Source: Corythucha ciliata (taxonomy: Eukaryota; Arthropoda; Insecta; Hemiptera; Tingidae). Taken from it: a stretch of 64,000 nucleotides of DNA. Every line of letters starts with the position of its first letter. The stretch's first letter is position 1. The notes below the pieces were generated by a model. It saw only the letters and a list, made by a program, of their open reading frames with translations. It ran no database searches and had not been told where the DNA came from. Shown in pieces: positions 32,908 through 42,704 of the stretch. The position numbers were made by a program, and so were the translations under genes. The stretch is from the NCBI GenBank assembly GCA_038030265.1, contig CM075939.1, positions 55,471,253 to 55,535,252 on the forward strand, written 5' to 3'.

Positions 32908-33873
32908 ATGCTGGAAGCCCTAGCGTTCCTTAGGGCTTATAATGACGAGATGGACAGGATAGCAGTGGAAGCGAGAAAAGTTATCGGTGTTCATGAAAAA
33001 ATCCAACAGATAGTGAACACCATAGCCCAACATTTGCAACCAGACCCTGCGAATGTCTGCCTTACTCCTAGTCCTTCACACAGTCCTGAACCCGAAATGC
33101 TCCCCTATTCCCTCACTACCAATCCACCTCTCATGCCCTGCACTGTTCCTCGTCCCTTTCTGCCCGAGCCGAGTCCAGCAAACCACACGGCAGCATCCCC
33201 CCAACTTTTTCCATGCCTTACCAACCTCCCCATGGATTCAAACCCTGGACAATATTACCCCCCTCCACAACTTTCGGTGAGACCGACCCTTGCACCCCCT
33301 GCCAAAACCCGAACCATTTCCCCACCTCCACAAGCGGCCCCCGGGGATGCCTTCCCTACTTCCTGTTCCCCACACAGTCCTGAACCAGAAATGACCCCTA
33401 ACCCTCTCACCCTAAATCCACCTTCCAAGCCCACCACTATACCCTGGAACCCCATCTCCTCCTCACCGCCAAAATCCATTACAACCCCCCTAACAACCCC
33501 AACCACTCCAGCGTCTCACACGGGCCAATTTAGGGACTGTCTCCCAAACCCTGATTTGACCTTGAACCTGATGACTCTCCCCGAACCTAATGGACGTTTC
33601 TTCCACAAGCCGAGTTCTAAAACGAACGCAGCTACCCCTCTGCATTTATCAATTTCGCCCACTGAAATGCTTAGGTTGTATATCCTGCGCCTGACTAGCC
33701 CTTATTTTCCCTCGGAAGTACCATCTACGTTGATAGTGCCCTTCACCAAAAACTCTCTCGGAAATGGCATTCGTTCATATCCTCGAAGTCCTTCCGAAAT
33801 CCTCCAAAAGGTCCTGTCAAACGGGCGCAAACGACTTAAAACCTATTTTCACCCGGAGGAATTTATTACATAA
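32908..33873 (+). CDS. Pro-rich 321-residue protein of the LTR element (gag-like?)
   Basis: An intact ATG-to-TAA frame within the LTR element. Residues 1-45 (MLEALAFLRAYNDEMDRI to NTIAQHL) look helical. Residues 50-220 are dominated by Pro, Ser and Thr, with a repeated SPHSPEPEM/SHSPEPEM motif. The C-terminal 60 residues are basic and mixed (RKRLKTYFHPEEF). No zinc knuckle, aspartic protease or capsid signature is visible. By position it replaces gag, so it may be a degenerate gag or a packaging protein. Function is not assigned. Poly-A tracts of 16 and 28 bases lie downstream at 34218-34233 and 34300-34328. Confidence 0.55.
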   Translation: MLEALAFLRAYNDEMDRIAVEARKVIGVHEKIQQIVNTIAQHLQPDPANVCLTPSPSHSPEPEMLPYSLTTNPPLMPCTVPRPFLPEPSPANHTAASPQLFPCLTNLPMDSNPGQYYPPPQLSVRPTLAPPAKTRTISPPPQAAPGDAFPTSCSPHSPEPEMTPNPLTLNPPSKPTTIPWNPISSSPPKSITTPLTTPTTPASHTGQFRDCLPNPDLTLNLMTLPEPNGRFFHKPSSKTNAATPLHLSISPTEMLRLYILRLTSPYFPSEVPSTLIVPFTKNSLGNGIRSYPRSPSEILQKVLSNGRKRLKTYFHPEEFIT

Positions 33874-34294
33874 TTACAAGCGATTTGATACCTCCTCCCC
33901 CCTAGTAGTTTATTTTTTCCTTGTTCCCTTCTTCTTCTACACAACCACGTAACATTGTCAGCAAGAATTACTGGGTGAATGTCACTCTACACCTCTCCCC
34001 CTTCCCCCTGCCTCTTCCATATTCACTGAGTCTTCTTTCGCCGGCAAGCGATCAAGTTACAATGAAAATCCCCGACTACTATTAATGCACTTTCGAGTTC
34101 TCTGTTCCAGATTATTTTATACCTTCTTTAGCCTATTGGACATTTTGGACATTGGAAATTTTCTCTCTTCACTTGACCCACCCCCTCGTATCATCATCAT
34201 CGTCGTAGCTTCTAGTTAAAAAAAAAAAAAAAAATTCATCCCCCCCCTTTTAATTGTACTTTAAATTCCAAATTTTATCGCTATGAGGATAGTT

Positions 34295-34330
<36 letters not shown>

Positions 34331-34892
34331 ACGTTGACCTCTTCAGGGAAAGATTTCGATTAGGCTAGCTTAGTTAGTAGGACATATAGTTATATTAGCC
34401 TAAGTTAGGTAAATAACCCTATATTTAGTTAATGGTTAATTTTGTAAATAAAATTAGGTCTAAGAAAAGGACATATATGTATACTAGAGACACTATTATA
34501 TGTAAATGCTATTAGCTTATTTAATGTATAGGTTCCCATTTTATTTTATGTATTTATATACACACTAATGCATTTATTTACACAATGGAGTCCCGGGCGG
34601 CCGACCTTCTACCGCACTGGAAGACATCCATCTAAATTCAACCTCTAACCCCCCCCCCATCCCCCCATTCCAAGCACCACTACCCGATCCTCCACTGCCT
34701 ACACTTGCCGGGGACCCGATCACGAGCCAGCTCAGCCCATCTCGCCGAACCCAAACCGAGACCGATGCCAAGGAGGACCGGCCCGAACACCCGCAATCGA
34801 ATGAGACCTCCCCCCACAAACCGTCGCCCCGTCCGACACGATGGAGGCCAGTCAGCCAGCGAGGACGCTGGCTCCGGACGATAGGGGGTGGA

Positions 34893-35305
34893 TGTAACGT
34901 GCGCTACGCAAGGGAGACAAAGGTTGCCGGTCCCGAGGTTGCCTAACATTACGGCATGGGATAGAGGGCTGAGCAAAGAGTCCAAAGCTCAATTGAACGG
35001 CACGGCAAGTGTCGCAATAGACAACCTAGTTTCAATTCCCCTCTTACCCAATCCCGAGTTTTCCAGGTGGACGGAGTGCCGAAATAAAGGAGTCGATCGC
35101 CAGCCGCCGGCTCGAGTGTGCCTCGGCCGCTCGGTTAGTTCCCTCAGTGTCATTGTGCCCCCCCCCCCTGGTATTTAACAAGTTCTAAGAGGTTTTGATT
35201 GTTAGTTAAGTAAATAAAGTTAGAGCGTTAACTCGTGATTTCATTATTTTGTCCTGTCACCCCTGTAACGGTCCCAAAAAAGCCCCAAAAATCCCCCCCG
35301 TTACA
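34893..35305 (+). repeat. 3' LTR (413 bp)
   Basis: Same sequence as the 5' LTR. It is preceded by the purine tract ATAGGGGGTGGA and followed by ATAT. Confidence 0.92.
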
Positions 35306-35430
35306 ATATTATAGCGTGTTTTCTCAACTTTAACCGCGGGGTTTGCCAAAATACAACACTTATGCGTTGATTTCCACAATTTATTCGTAGAATGGCCTCC
35401 ATGTACCGCGAATAAGCGGTTTCTTAATTT
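35306..35430 (+). repeat. Family A satellite, resumed after the LTR insertion
   Basis: TATAGCGTGTTTTCTCAACT and GAATAAGCGGTTTCTTAATT continue the family A array in the same orientation as before the insertion. Confidence 0.6.
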
Positions 35431-35690
35431 TAGTCTTTCACAAAAGACACACTTATCGATATTTAGTGTCACGTTGTGGTTTTGGAAGCGTTGTAGAAGT
35501 TCATTAAGTGCTTGGTCGTGTTCCTCATTGTTTTTACCCCATGCAATCACGTATCGTCCATAAGATTAGCGCGGTTTTTTGCGCCATCAAGAATGTCGAT
35601 TATGTGCATTTGATAATTTTCTGGCGCCGACCTGATACCAAAAGGTAAACGATTGAAAACGTAGCGCCCGAATGGCGTGATGAAAGTGCG
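35431..35690 (-). pseudogene. Gypsy reverse-transcriptase fragment
   Basis: On the minus strand, ITPFGRYVFNRLPFGIRSAP and LMDDT (the YxDD site, altered), then after a frame change AWGKNNEEHDQALNELLQRF and VTLNIDKCVF, are consecutive Gypsy RT motifs. A stop follows the MDDT codons. It is a short, decayed fragment with no RNase H or integrase. The open stretch further 5' on that strand (35734-36087) is not recognised. Confidence 0.75.
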
Positions 35691-36179
35691 CGAGAGTGAC
35701 ACTGACTCTGTTACTCACCCAGGTGAAAGGGCCTCATCGATTTTCGTCCCTATGGGCTATTGGGCTCGAATATTCTCTGCACGGTCCTGCGAATTTATAG
35801 GTCCTGATCCAAATGCACTGAAGGGGGCCGTCATTAACCTTGAAAGTGGTCATACTCATACATGAGTGTTTGGCCTCGCTATTTCGGTCAATTTTCTCGA
35901 CTACAAGGAGATCAACCGTGGTCCTCGGGCGTGGAGGCTCTTCCTGCCTTTTTACGTTCTCAAAAGTGTGAAAGTGGCGAAAAACGGGTGCGCCCCATCG
36001 TGGTTTGACCAAAATCGAAGCTTTTCCTGGTTTCTGGTCTTTAACATGTCTGTTAAATAAATAATAAAAAAAAAACAAACAATGCAATTGAGGGCCGGGC
36101 CCAACAAATTTTCATGTTACAAGGGGGCGTGACCATGAAAAGGTTGGGAACCACTGCCCTAGGGGAACATGGAAGTGAA

Positions 36180-38230
36180 AATTGAAAAAAAAAAACGCTA
36201 ATTCGTGGTTTCTCGATGCAACTAGCGTTAAAAAATGAAGCTAATTCGCGACGTAAATTTAGAAAATACGCTAATTCGCGGAAACATTTAAGAATACCCG
36301 CTAATTCACGGCTCAAATGGAAAAAAGACGTTAAATTCACGGCTAAGGCTCACAAAAAACCGCTCATTCGCACGGTGGGGCGGGGGAGACGCCAATTTAT
36401 GCGGATCAATTTGAGAAAATTCCGCTGATTTGACGGGACTAAAATTGATTAAAAAAGGTTCTTCGTGGCCAAAAGGAAGGAAAAGCCCGGAATCTAGGCT
36501 AAAATTGAGATAAATAGATAATTAGTGTATGTATTTGAGAAAGCTTACTAATATACCTGGCTAAAGCTAAGAAAACCCGCTATTTACCACATAGAATTAA
36601 GATAAAGCGCTCACTTGCATGGCCAAGAAGAGTGAAATAAAACGCTAAACTAAAGAACTTAGTTAAACTTGCTAAATTTTAGTCTTTGAATTGAACTACT
36701 TCGTCTATAACAACCCAAAATTATGTTTGTGTGCTTTTTTTTTTGTTGTTGTTGTTTTTAAAGTGATAACACCTTGCATTTTTTTCTCGTGATTGAACAA
36801 AACGGTACTTCACGATAAGCTCCCTGAAATTGTCATTTCTCAGACCAGAACCACCAAGGCGGCACCTTTGACACCCGCGTGAACCAGTTTCTGGGACAAC
36901 AAATTGGTACTTCGTCTTCGGAGTCTCGGCCCAATAGTGGCTGAATGCGCCCACTTTGTAGGGGGGGGGGGAAACTCTCGTATAGGTAAAATAACCAAAT
37001 CACACGGTTGAATAAGTCGGATTTTTCGAGCATCGTTGCCAGCTTTGTGAGAAATCACGAGAATGCGGAACAGGAATGCTTGAAAACCCGTTGATTTACT
37101 GCCATTATTGAAAAGAATCTCTAATCACCTTGTCTAATTGGATGAAAACCGCCAGTTGCAGTTTAAATTGAGAAAAAGTGCTAACTCACTGCTAAAATTG
37201 AGGAAATTTACTAATTTGCGGAAAAATCTCTAATTCACGGCTAAAATTGAAAAAAAAAATCCCATTTTTGGCTGTAATTGAAAGTACGGCGATCCGTGGC
37301 ATCTGAATGAAACTTCGGAGACTAAAACTGAGACAAACGCTTTCACTAAGCGCAAAAAATTGCAAGGAAAAAAGTGGTGGATGGTAAACTCGTGGTACCA
37401 CCGCACTAAAGGGCCTATGGGGGGACGGGGACTTCGTTTTGTTTAGCCCATATTTTCGTTTGTTCAGCCCGAATTTTCGTTTGTTTAGCCTTGATTTTCG
37501 TTTTTTTAGGCCAAATTTTTCATGCGGATTAACACACTTTTTCAGTTTTAGCCACGAACTAGCGTGTTTTCCTTAATTGTAGCGGCAAATCAGGGCTTTT
37601 TCTTAATTTTAGCCGCGAGTTGGCCATTTTTCCTGGTATTAGCAGCTTTATTTCCGATTTTTTTCTTTCCTATGTATGAATTAGCGCTTTTCTCAGCCGT
37701 AGTTACAAAGTTTCCTCCAGAAATCACTAATTGACGTTATGTCGATTTGTGCTGTGAATTAGCGTTTTTCCAGTTTTAACTGTGTTTTAGTCCTTTTACC
37801 CGGTTTTAGCAGCGAATTAGCGGTTTTTTCTTTTCCGAGCATAAATTAGCGTTTTTCACGTCCACAGACACAAAGAGTCCTCCAGAAACCAATTGACGTC
37901 TTGTTGATAATGGTCTTATAATAGCGTTTTTAGACGCGAATTAGCCCTTTTCTCCTATTTTAGCTGTGATTTATTGAATTACGGCGATGAATTAGAGCTT
38001 TTTATGATCTTTTGGAACGGTATGTTGGCTCCGGTAATCGTGAATCTGCGTTTTCTTGAATTTTTTCCCTGTGAATTAGCGTTTTTCTCCCCGTGAATGA
38101 GAGATTCAGATTCTTTCAATATTTTTTAGTATTGAATTACCGCTTTTTCTCAATTTTAGCCGCGACCTTTCCTCATGAACCCTTAGCGAGGTTTCTGTAT
38201 TTTAGTCGTAAAAAGGCTACTATAAATCCA
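36180..38230. repeat. Degenerate tandem repeats, family A, in both orientations
   Basis: 36180-36700 and 37140-37270 carry CGCTAATTCGCGGCTAAAAT-type units, reading opposite to 37530-38230 (AATTAGCGTTTTTCTC, TTTTAGCCGCGA). Between them, 36710-37130 shows no repeat or gene, only a G10 run at 36961-36970. The change of orientation suggests an inversion or foldback expansion. Confidence 0.65.
37430..37520 (+). repeat. Fragment of the foldback-arm repeat
   Basis: GTTTTGTTTAGCCCATATTTTCG, TTTGTTCAGCCCGAATTTTC and CGTTTGTTTAGCC match the GTTTGTTTAGCCC words of the arms at 20800-21190 and 23050-23760. Confidence 0.65.
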
Positions 38231-38539
38231 GGGGCGTAGTCAGCGCCTGGTCTAGATTGGACAGAAGATGTCAGACGGATGCACCAAAGACCCCCCAGCA
38301 TGAGAAGTGATAGTTCATCAACTCACTCAGATGTATAGCCGTTTTAAATCGTCAAATTGTTCCCCAGAACACTAAATTTTACAAAAAAAGGGTTAGAATC
38401 AGTCAAAAACCAACATTTTCGCAGGGAAACAATCGTCGTAGCCACGGATTTTATGTCCAAAAAACTGTCAATGTATTTCTCAAATATTCATGAGGAAAGG
38501 CTCATCCCTCCAATACGGGGAGTCAGACTTTTCAACGCC

Positions 38540-39400
38540 TGAGAGACGTTCTGTTGTTTAATCCAAAACTGAAGATTTTACTCTGAAACTGAAAAATGTT
38601 ATTCCGAAACAGACAATTTTACGCAAAAAGTCGATGCGTTACCCCAAAACTGTAGTTTTTATTACACAACTGGCGATTTTATACCTCAAAAACTCACGTT
38701 ATACAGTAAAACTGACGATTTTGCACTTAAACTGGTGGTTTGAACCCAAACGGATGATCTTACGCCAAAACTGACGACTGTACCTTGAAACCTACGAGTT
38801 TATCCCTAAAACGATTTACCGCCTAAGCTGATACTTGTTATTCCAAAACAAAAGATTATAAAAATGAATTGCCCCGTTGTAGATTATAGGTGAACGCTAT
38901 TAGTTGGAAGTTTACTTTTAGGGTAAAATCGTCAGTTTTTTAGTAATAAAAATTGGCGGTTTCACTTTAAAAACGAATATTTCACCACCGAAATGATGAT
39001 TTTACCCCAAAACTGGGCATTTCACTTCATAACTGACAATATCAGACCATAACTGACGTTTTCCCCAAAATGACGAGGATCTGGACGCCTAAACTGACTA
39101 TTTTACCTCAATACTAATACGATTTGTTCCCGAAAAAGACAATATTTCACTAAAACGGCGACGATTTCACGGCAAAAACTAACGTTTTTCACCAATATTA
39201 TTGGTGGCTTTATCTCATAAATGAATAGTATATTCCGACACTAGATATTTTAACACAAAACTGAGTCTTTTTAACCAGAAAATTTGATATTTTACTCTAA
39301 AACTGACGATTTTACTCCAAACCCGGAAGTGTTTTCGTAGGATTTCACTACAAAAACTGGCAATATTACACTGCAAAAAAAGTATGGTTAAATTCAACCA
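38540..39400 (+). repeat. Degenerate tandem repeat, family B (about 20-22 bp)
   Basis: Units of the form AAAACTGACGATTTTACCCC recur with heavy drift (for example 38640-38800, 38930-39120, 39290-39370). Not coding. The right edge runs into GTATGGTTAAATTCAACCAG, possibly the end of another MITE. Confidence 0.7.
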
Positions 39401-39493
39401 GAATGTGGTTACTTTAGTAAGAAAATCGGGCTAAAAAAAATTCCTGTACTTATAGTCACTCTTACTAATACATAAATACGATACCGTGAGCTC

Positions 39494-40267
39494 ATGGGAC
39501 GGATAAATTGTATGGAGCATCAGGCGATTCCTAATCCATCGATGAATACTCCACCGTGGCTTTTGCCGAGTATATCAGTGGATTTTTCATTTCATGACCG
39601 AACAAAAAAGCAAATAACTCCTGCGGAATGTGTGGCGAAATTTTACGAGTTCGTTCATAATCACTCTGACTTTACTTTTATTTACACTGATGGGTCAAAA
39701 ACGAGCGAAGGAGTTGGATGTGTGTATGTTGTGCTCGGTCAAGAATCGCACCACTTCTCCTTACCAGATATTACTAGTGTTTACACCGCAGAACTTTTTG
39801 TCATCTATTTTTCCTTAGATTTCTGTTTGGGTTCGCCTTGCTCACGGTTTTATGTTGTAACTGATTCATTGAGTGCCCTGCAAGGGATGCATGACAAAGT
39901 CTCGACGAACAATTTAGTTGAAAATATACTTTTGAAAGTGAATGGCATACTGTCGCAGAACAAAGTATTAAGATTTATTTGGGTCCCTAGTCACTACGGT
40001 ATTCGTGGCAATGACGATGCCGATGGGCAGGCAAGACTCGGCTCGGTACTTACCCACTCTTCGAACTCCCTGAATGACGTACTGCTACAAGACTACAAGC
40101 GTTATAATAAATCATTTATTTTGAACATTTTGCGAAATAAATGGGAGAACGGCTCTACGAAACTGAGAACTATTATACCTAACTTTCAAATGTTCAATCA
40201 CATTCATGACAATGAGCGACTGCGCCATGAAGAGATTATTATAACGCGAATACGAATTGGCCATACG
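39494..40267 (+). pseudogene. Jockey-type LINE fragment: complete RNase H domain, 3' cut
   Basis: A 258-codon open frame. RNase H catalytic acidic residues are all present: FIYTDGSKTSEGVG, SVYTAELFVI, YVVTDSLSAL and IRGNDDADGQA, with the basic IWVPSHYGIRG loop. The C-terminal RIRIGHT is the start of the zinc-knuckle end of such LINEs, but the copy stops there because a hAT-like element begins at 40268. LINE copies are normally truncated at the 5' side, and here the 3' side is missing too, so deletion must have accompanied or followed the insertion. Confidence 0.8.
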
Positions 40268-40682
40268 TAGTGATGCACGAGACCGAGACCGAGACGAGCC
40301 TTGAGTGGTCTCGGTCTCGGTCTCGCTCATGAAAAGTCGGTCTCGTCTCGTCGTCGAATTTATACTTTGCTTTCCTGGTGGATCGTGGATCGTTGGTGGA
40401 TCGTGGCACGAAGGGAGATAAGTGATACACTACAAATTAATGACCAAAGAGCGTTGTAATTGCCCATTGCGCATTGCGTTGCAAATAGAATCGTGCCTTT
40501 AAAACAATCGTCACACTGAGAACGTGAAAGGGGAACAGTTGGGAATTCAACGAGATCAACTCAAAATCTCGCACATGCCAACTCATTTAGTTCAAGCAAG
40601 AGACTTCCCTTCCCAGACACGACGAGGCAGAGGTGCACAATCCCCCCCTCATACATCAGACCCTCCTTCGACTGGCAATGTT

Positions 40683-40741
<59 letters not shown>

Positions 40742-42223
40742 AAAGCGGTGTCGAGTTTGATGATAGTGGCCCAGGGAAGTTTCCAACGCAAAATTAGGGT
40801 TCCCTTGCACTAAGCAGCCTGGCCGCGGCAGCCAGTTGGCTGCTGTGCAGTTGGGCTTGTCCTAGTGGCTGCCCCAGCCTGGAAATCTTTGCTGCCTAGT
40901 GCGCGGGCAACCATAGGTTGCATTGTATTTCACCGGCCCCCCGGGAACCCTAACCCATTTTTTTATTACGATACCTAGGCATGAAGGAGCTTTTAATGAA
41001 CGAGGCACGATGTTTGTGACACGAGACGAAGTCGAGTGCCATCATCGGTAGAGTTTGTAGTGCGATTATACGCCTCAGGATCGTACGCTTTTTTTTTAAC
41101 TTCGGTCGTTCAAAGCCTTTTAAAGCCAAAAAGGTTCATAATTATTTAATTTAAGGGTTCCGTAAAGTCTCCCATTTGCCACACAACTTCATTCTAGAGA
41201 AATAAAAAATAAGAAACAAACGAAGCGCGTAAGATGAAAGCGGGCTTCCCTGCCTCAATTCTTCTACCAACTCACCAACATAATCAACTGACTTTGACCT
41301 TTTTGGGTTAGATTTTTTACGGTTCCACTCATCCTTCACCCATCATTCATCGTGCTTAAAGACCTACTTTACACACGCCGTGTGGTAAAGAGTTAACTCA
41401 TTTACCGTGAACTCTTTACCGCACGGTACAGACGTTGCTCAAACACTATATACATAGGGTACGCTATAATTGAATACAGAACTTTTTTTCACTTTCCTTC
41501 ACAAGTGAGTGAAAGCCTTCCTGTTTCCTTCGCTTGCGAGGGAAAATGTGAAATTATTGGCATTCTGCCTTAATTTGCTTCACTATAGTGAATGAAAAAA
41601 AGAAAGAAAAAAAACTATTTTCACCTAGCTCATCTTTTCAAGTAAAAATCAACTTCCCTGTTGAGGTACCTGGCGAAGGGGAAGTATCACTTCCCTCCGT
41701 GATCGTGCGAAAACCATCATGTACAATTCGTGAAAGAAGAAGAAATATGCGTGTTTCCAACGATAATGTTACAAAAAGTAAATTTTTCCACATTATTTTT
41801 ATGTAATTTTGTGCGTTGGGGGAGGGGGATATGTCCACCCCTTGGATCCACCACATCCCGGAGGCCCATAACACAATAGCCGTTTCGGCATGAAACGAGG
41901 TCATTTCATTGTTAAAATGTTCTGTATTCATAAATGAGCCATCACTTTTTTTTTTTTTTTCTTCATTCCTTTAATTCCGAGACCGAGACCTCGGGGCTTA
42001 TTCTCTAACTCCGAAGCAATAGCTTTTTCGAAGTCATATGTTTATTTCATTGATTTCCTTCAAACAAATGAATGAAATAAACACATGGCTGGCGAAAAAA
42101 ATATTGCTTGTTGTTAGAGAATAGGCCCCCTCGTAAATATAAATATAAATATAAATAACCAGAAAACTTGGTCTCGGTCTCGCACCAGAAATGATGGTCT
42201 CGTCTCGGTCTCGTGCATCACTA
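40268..42223. mobile_element. hAT-like element with TAGTGATGCACGAG termini
   Basis: The left end TAGTGATGCACGAGACCGAG and the right end (...CTCGGTCTCGTGCATCACTA) are inverted, with GAGACC/GGTCTC subterminal repeats next to each. The right half (about 41044-42223) is an inverted copy of 21462-23043. The left half is different and holds an A52 tract (40688-40739) and a nested MITE. No transposase is seen. No clean 8-bp target duplication is visible. Confidence 0.75.
40793..40960. mobile_element. MITE nested in the hAT-like element
   Basis: TTAGGGTTCCC at the left and GGGAACCCTAA at the right are inverted. Further in, TTGCACTAAGCAGC pairs with GCTGCCTAGTGCGCGGGCAA. About 165 bp. Confidence 0.65.
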
Positions 42224-42505
42224 ATACATATATGTACGTTTTGTTAAACGAATATAGTAAGGTTGCCCACATTGATTGTTTCAATCAACCTTCACTGAGA
42301 TAGTAAAATTAACTATGCATTCTTTTAGTTAACTCTACTACATAATTGTCGAGTTATGATACCTGTAAAGCGAGGTACTTTAAACCAAACATGATAGTAA
42401 GCGTGCCCGACAAATAGTCAAATTCACTATCGTTCGTTTGGTAATACAGGGTGAAAAGGGGTAAGTGGGACAAAAAATTGGTAAAATTAGACAAAATTTA
42501 CAACC
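42224..42505. other. No gene recognised
   Basis: AT-rich spacer with imperfect inverted words (GATTGTTTCAATCAACC; TAACTATGCATTCTTTTAGTTA) that may be a decayed MITE. Confidence 0.4.
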
Positions 42506-42510
42506 AAAAA

Positions 42511-42692
42511 TGATGTGTCCGAGGTGACTGGGGATGAATAGGGATCGGGGACAAGCCCGAAAACAATTAAAGATTGGGGACTCACAAAACGCTTACTTTA
42601 TTCCGGCTTCCAAACATACAAGTAACCTTTTCCAGTGCTCGGTAACAATTTTGATATTTAGTCTGGCGACACAATCGAGCGCTAACACTACA
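42511..42692 (-). repeat. 3' LTR (about 182 bp) of the minus-strand Gypsy element
   Basis: TGATGTGTCCGAGGTGACTG...GCGCTAACACTACA. It is about 97% like the copy at 46585-46768. On the minus strand it is preceded by a polypurine tract (AAGGGGGGAGAAAT, complement of 42693-42706). AAAAA flanks it at 42506-42510. Confidence 0.88.
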
Positions 42693-42704
42693 ATTTCTCC
42701 CCCC

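Larger units (their letters stand above)
32149..35305 (+). mobile_element. 3.16-kb LTR retrotransposon lacking pol, identical LTRs
   Basis: Two 413-bp LTRs flank a 2.3-kb interior. A primer-binding-site candidate (TGGTGTCAGAAGTCG) begins three bases inside the 5' LTR. A polypurine tract (ATAGGGGGTGGA) abuts the 3' LTR. The interior encodes one Pro-rich open frame and a CG-rich 3' segment (34590-34880), but no protease, RT, RNase H or integrase. The matching LTRs imply recent transposition, necessarily with enzymes supplied by another element. A 4-bp ATAT duplication fits errantivirus-like Gypsy relatives. Confidence 0.9.

Noticed and set aside
35734..36087. 117-codon minus-strand frame next to the RT fragment
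   Set aside because: No recognisable Gypsy motif; could be upstream pol but is too decayed to call.
40524..40742. Poly-Lys-ending open frame (also 58226-58441)
   Set aside because: Product of A52 and A43 tracts; no gene support.
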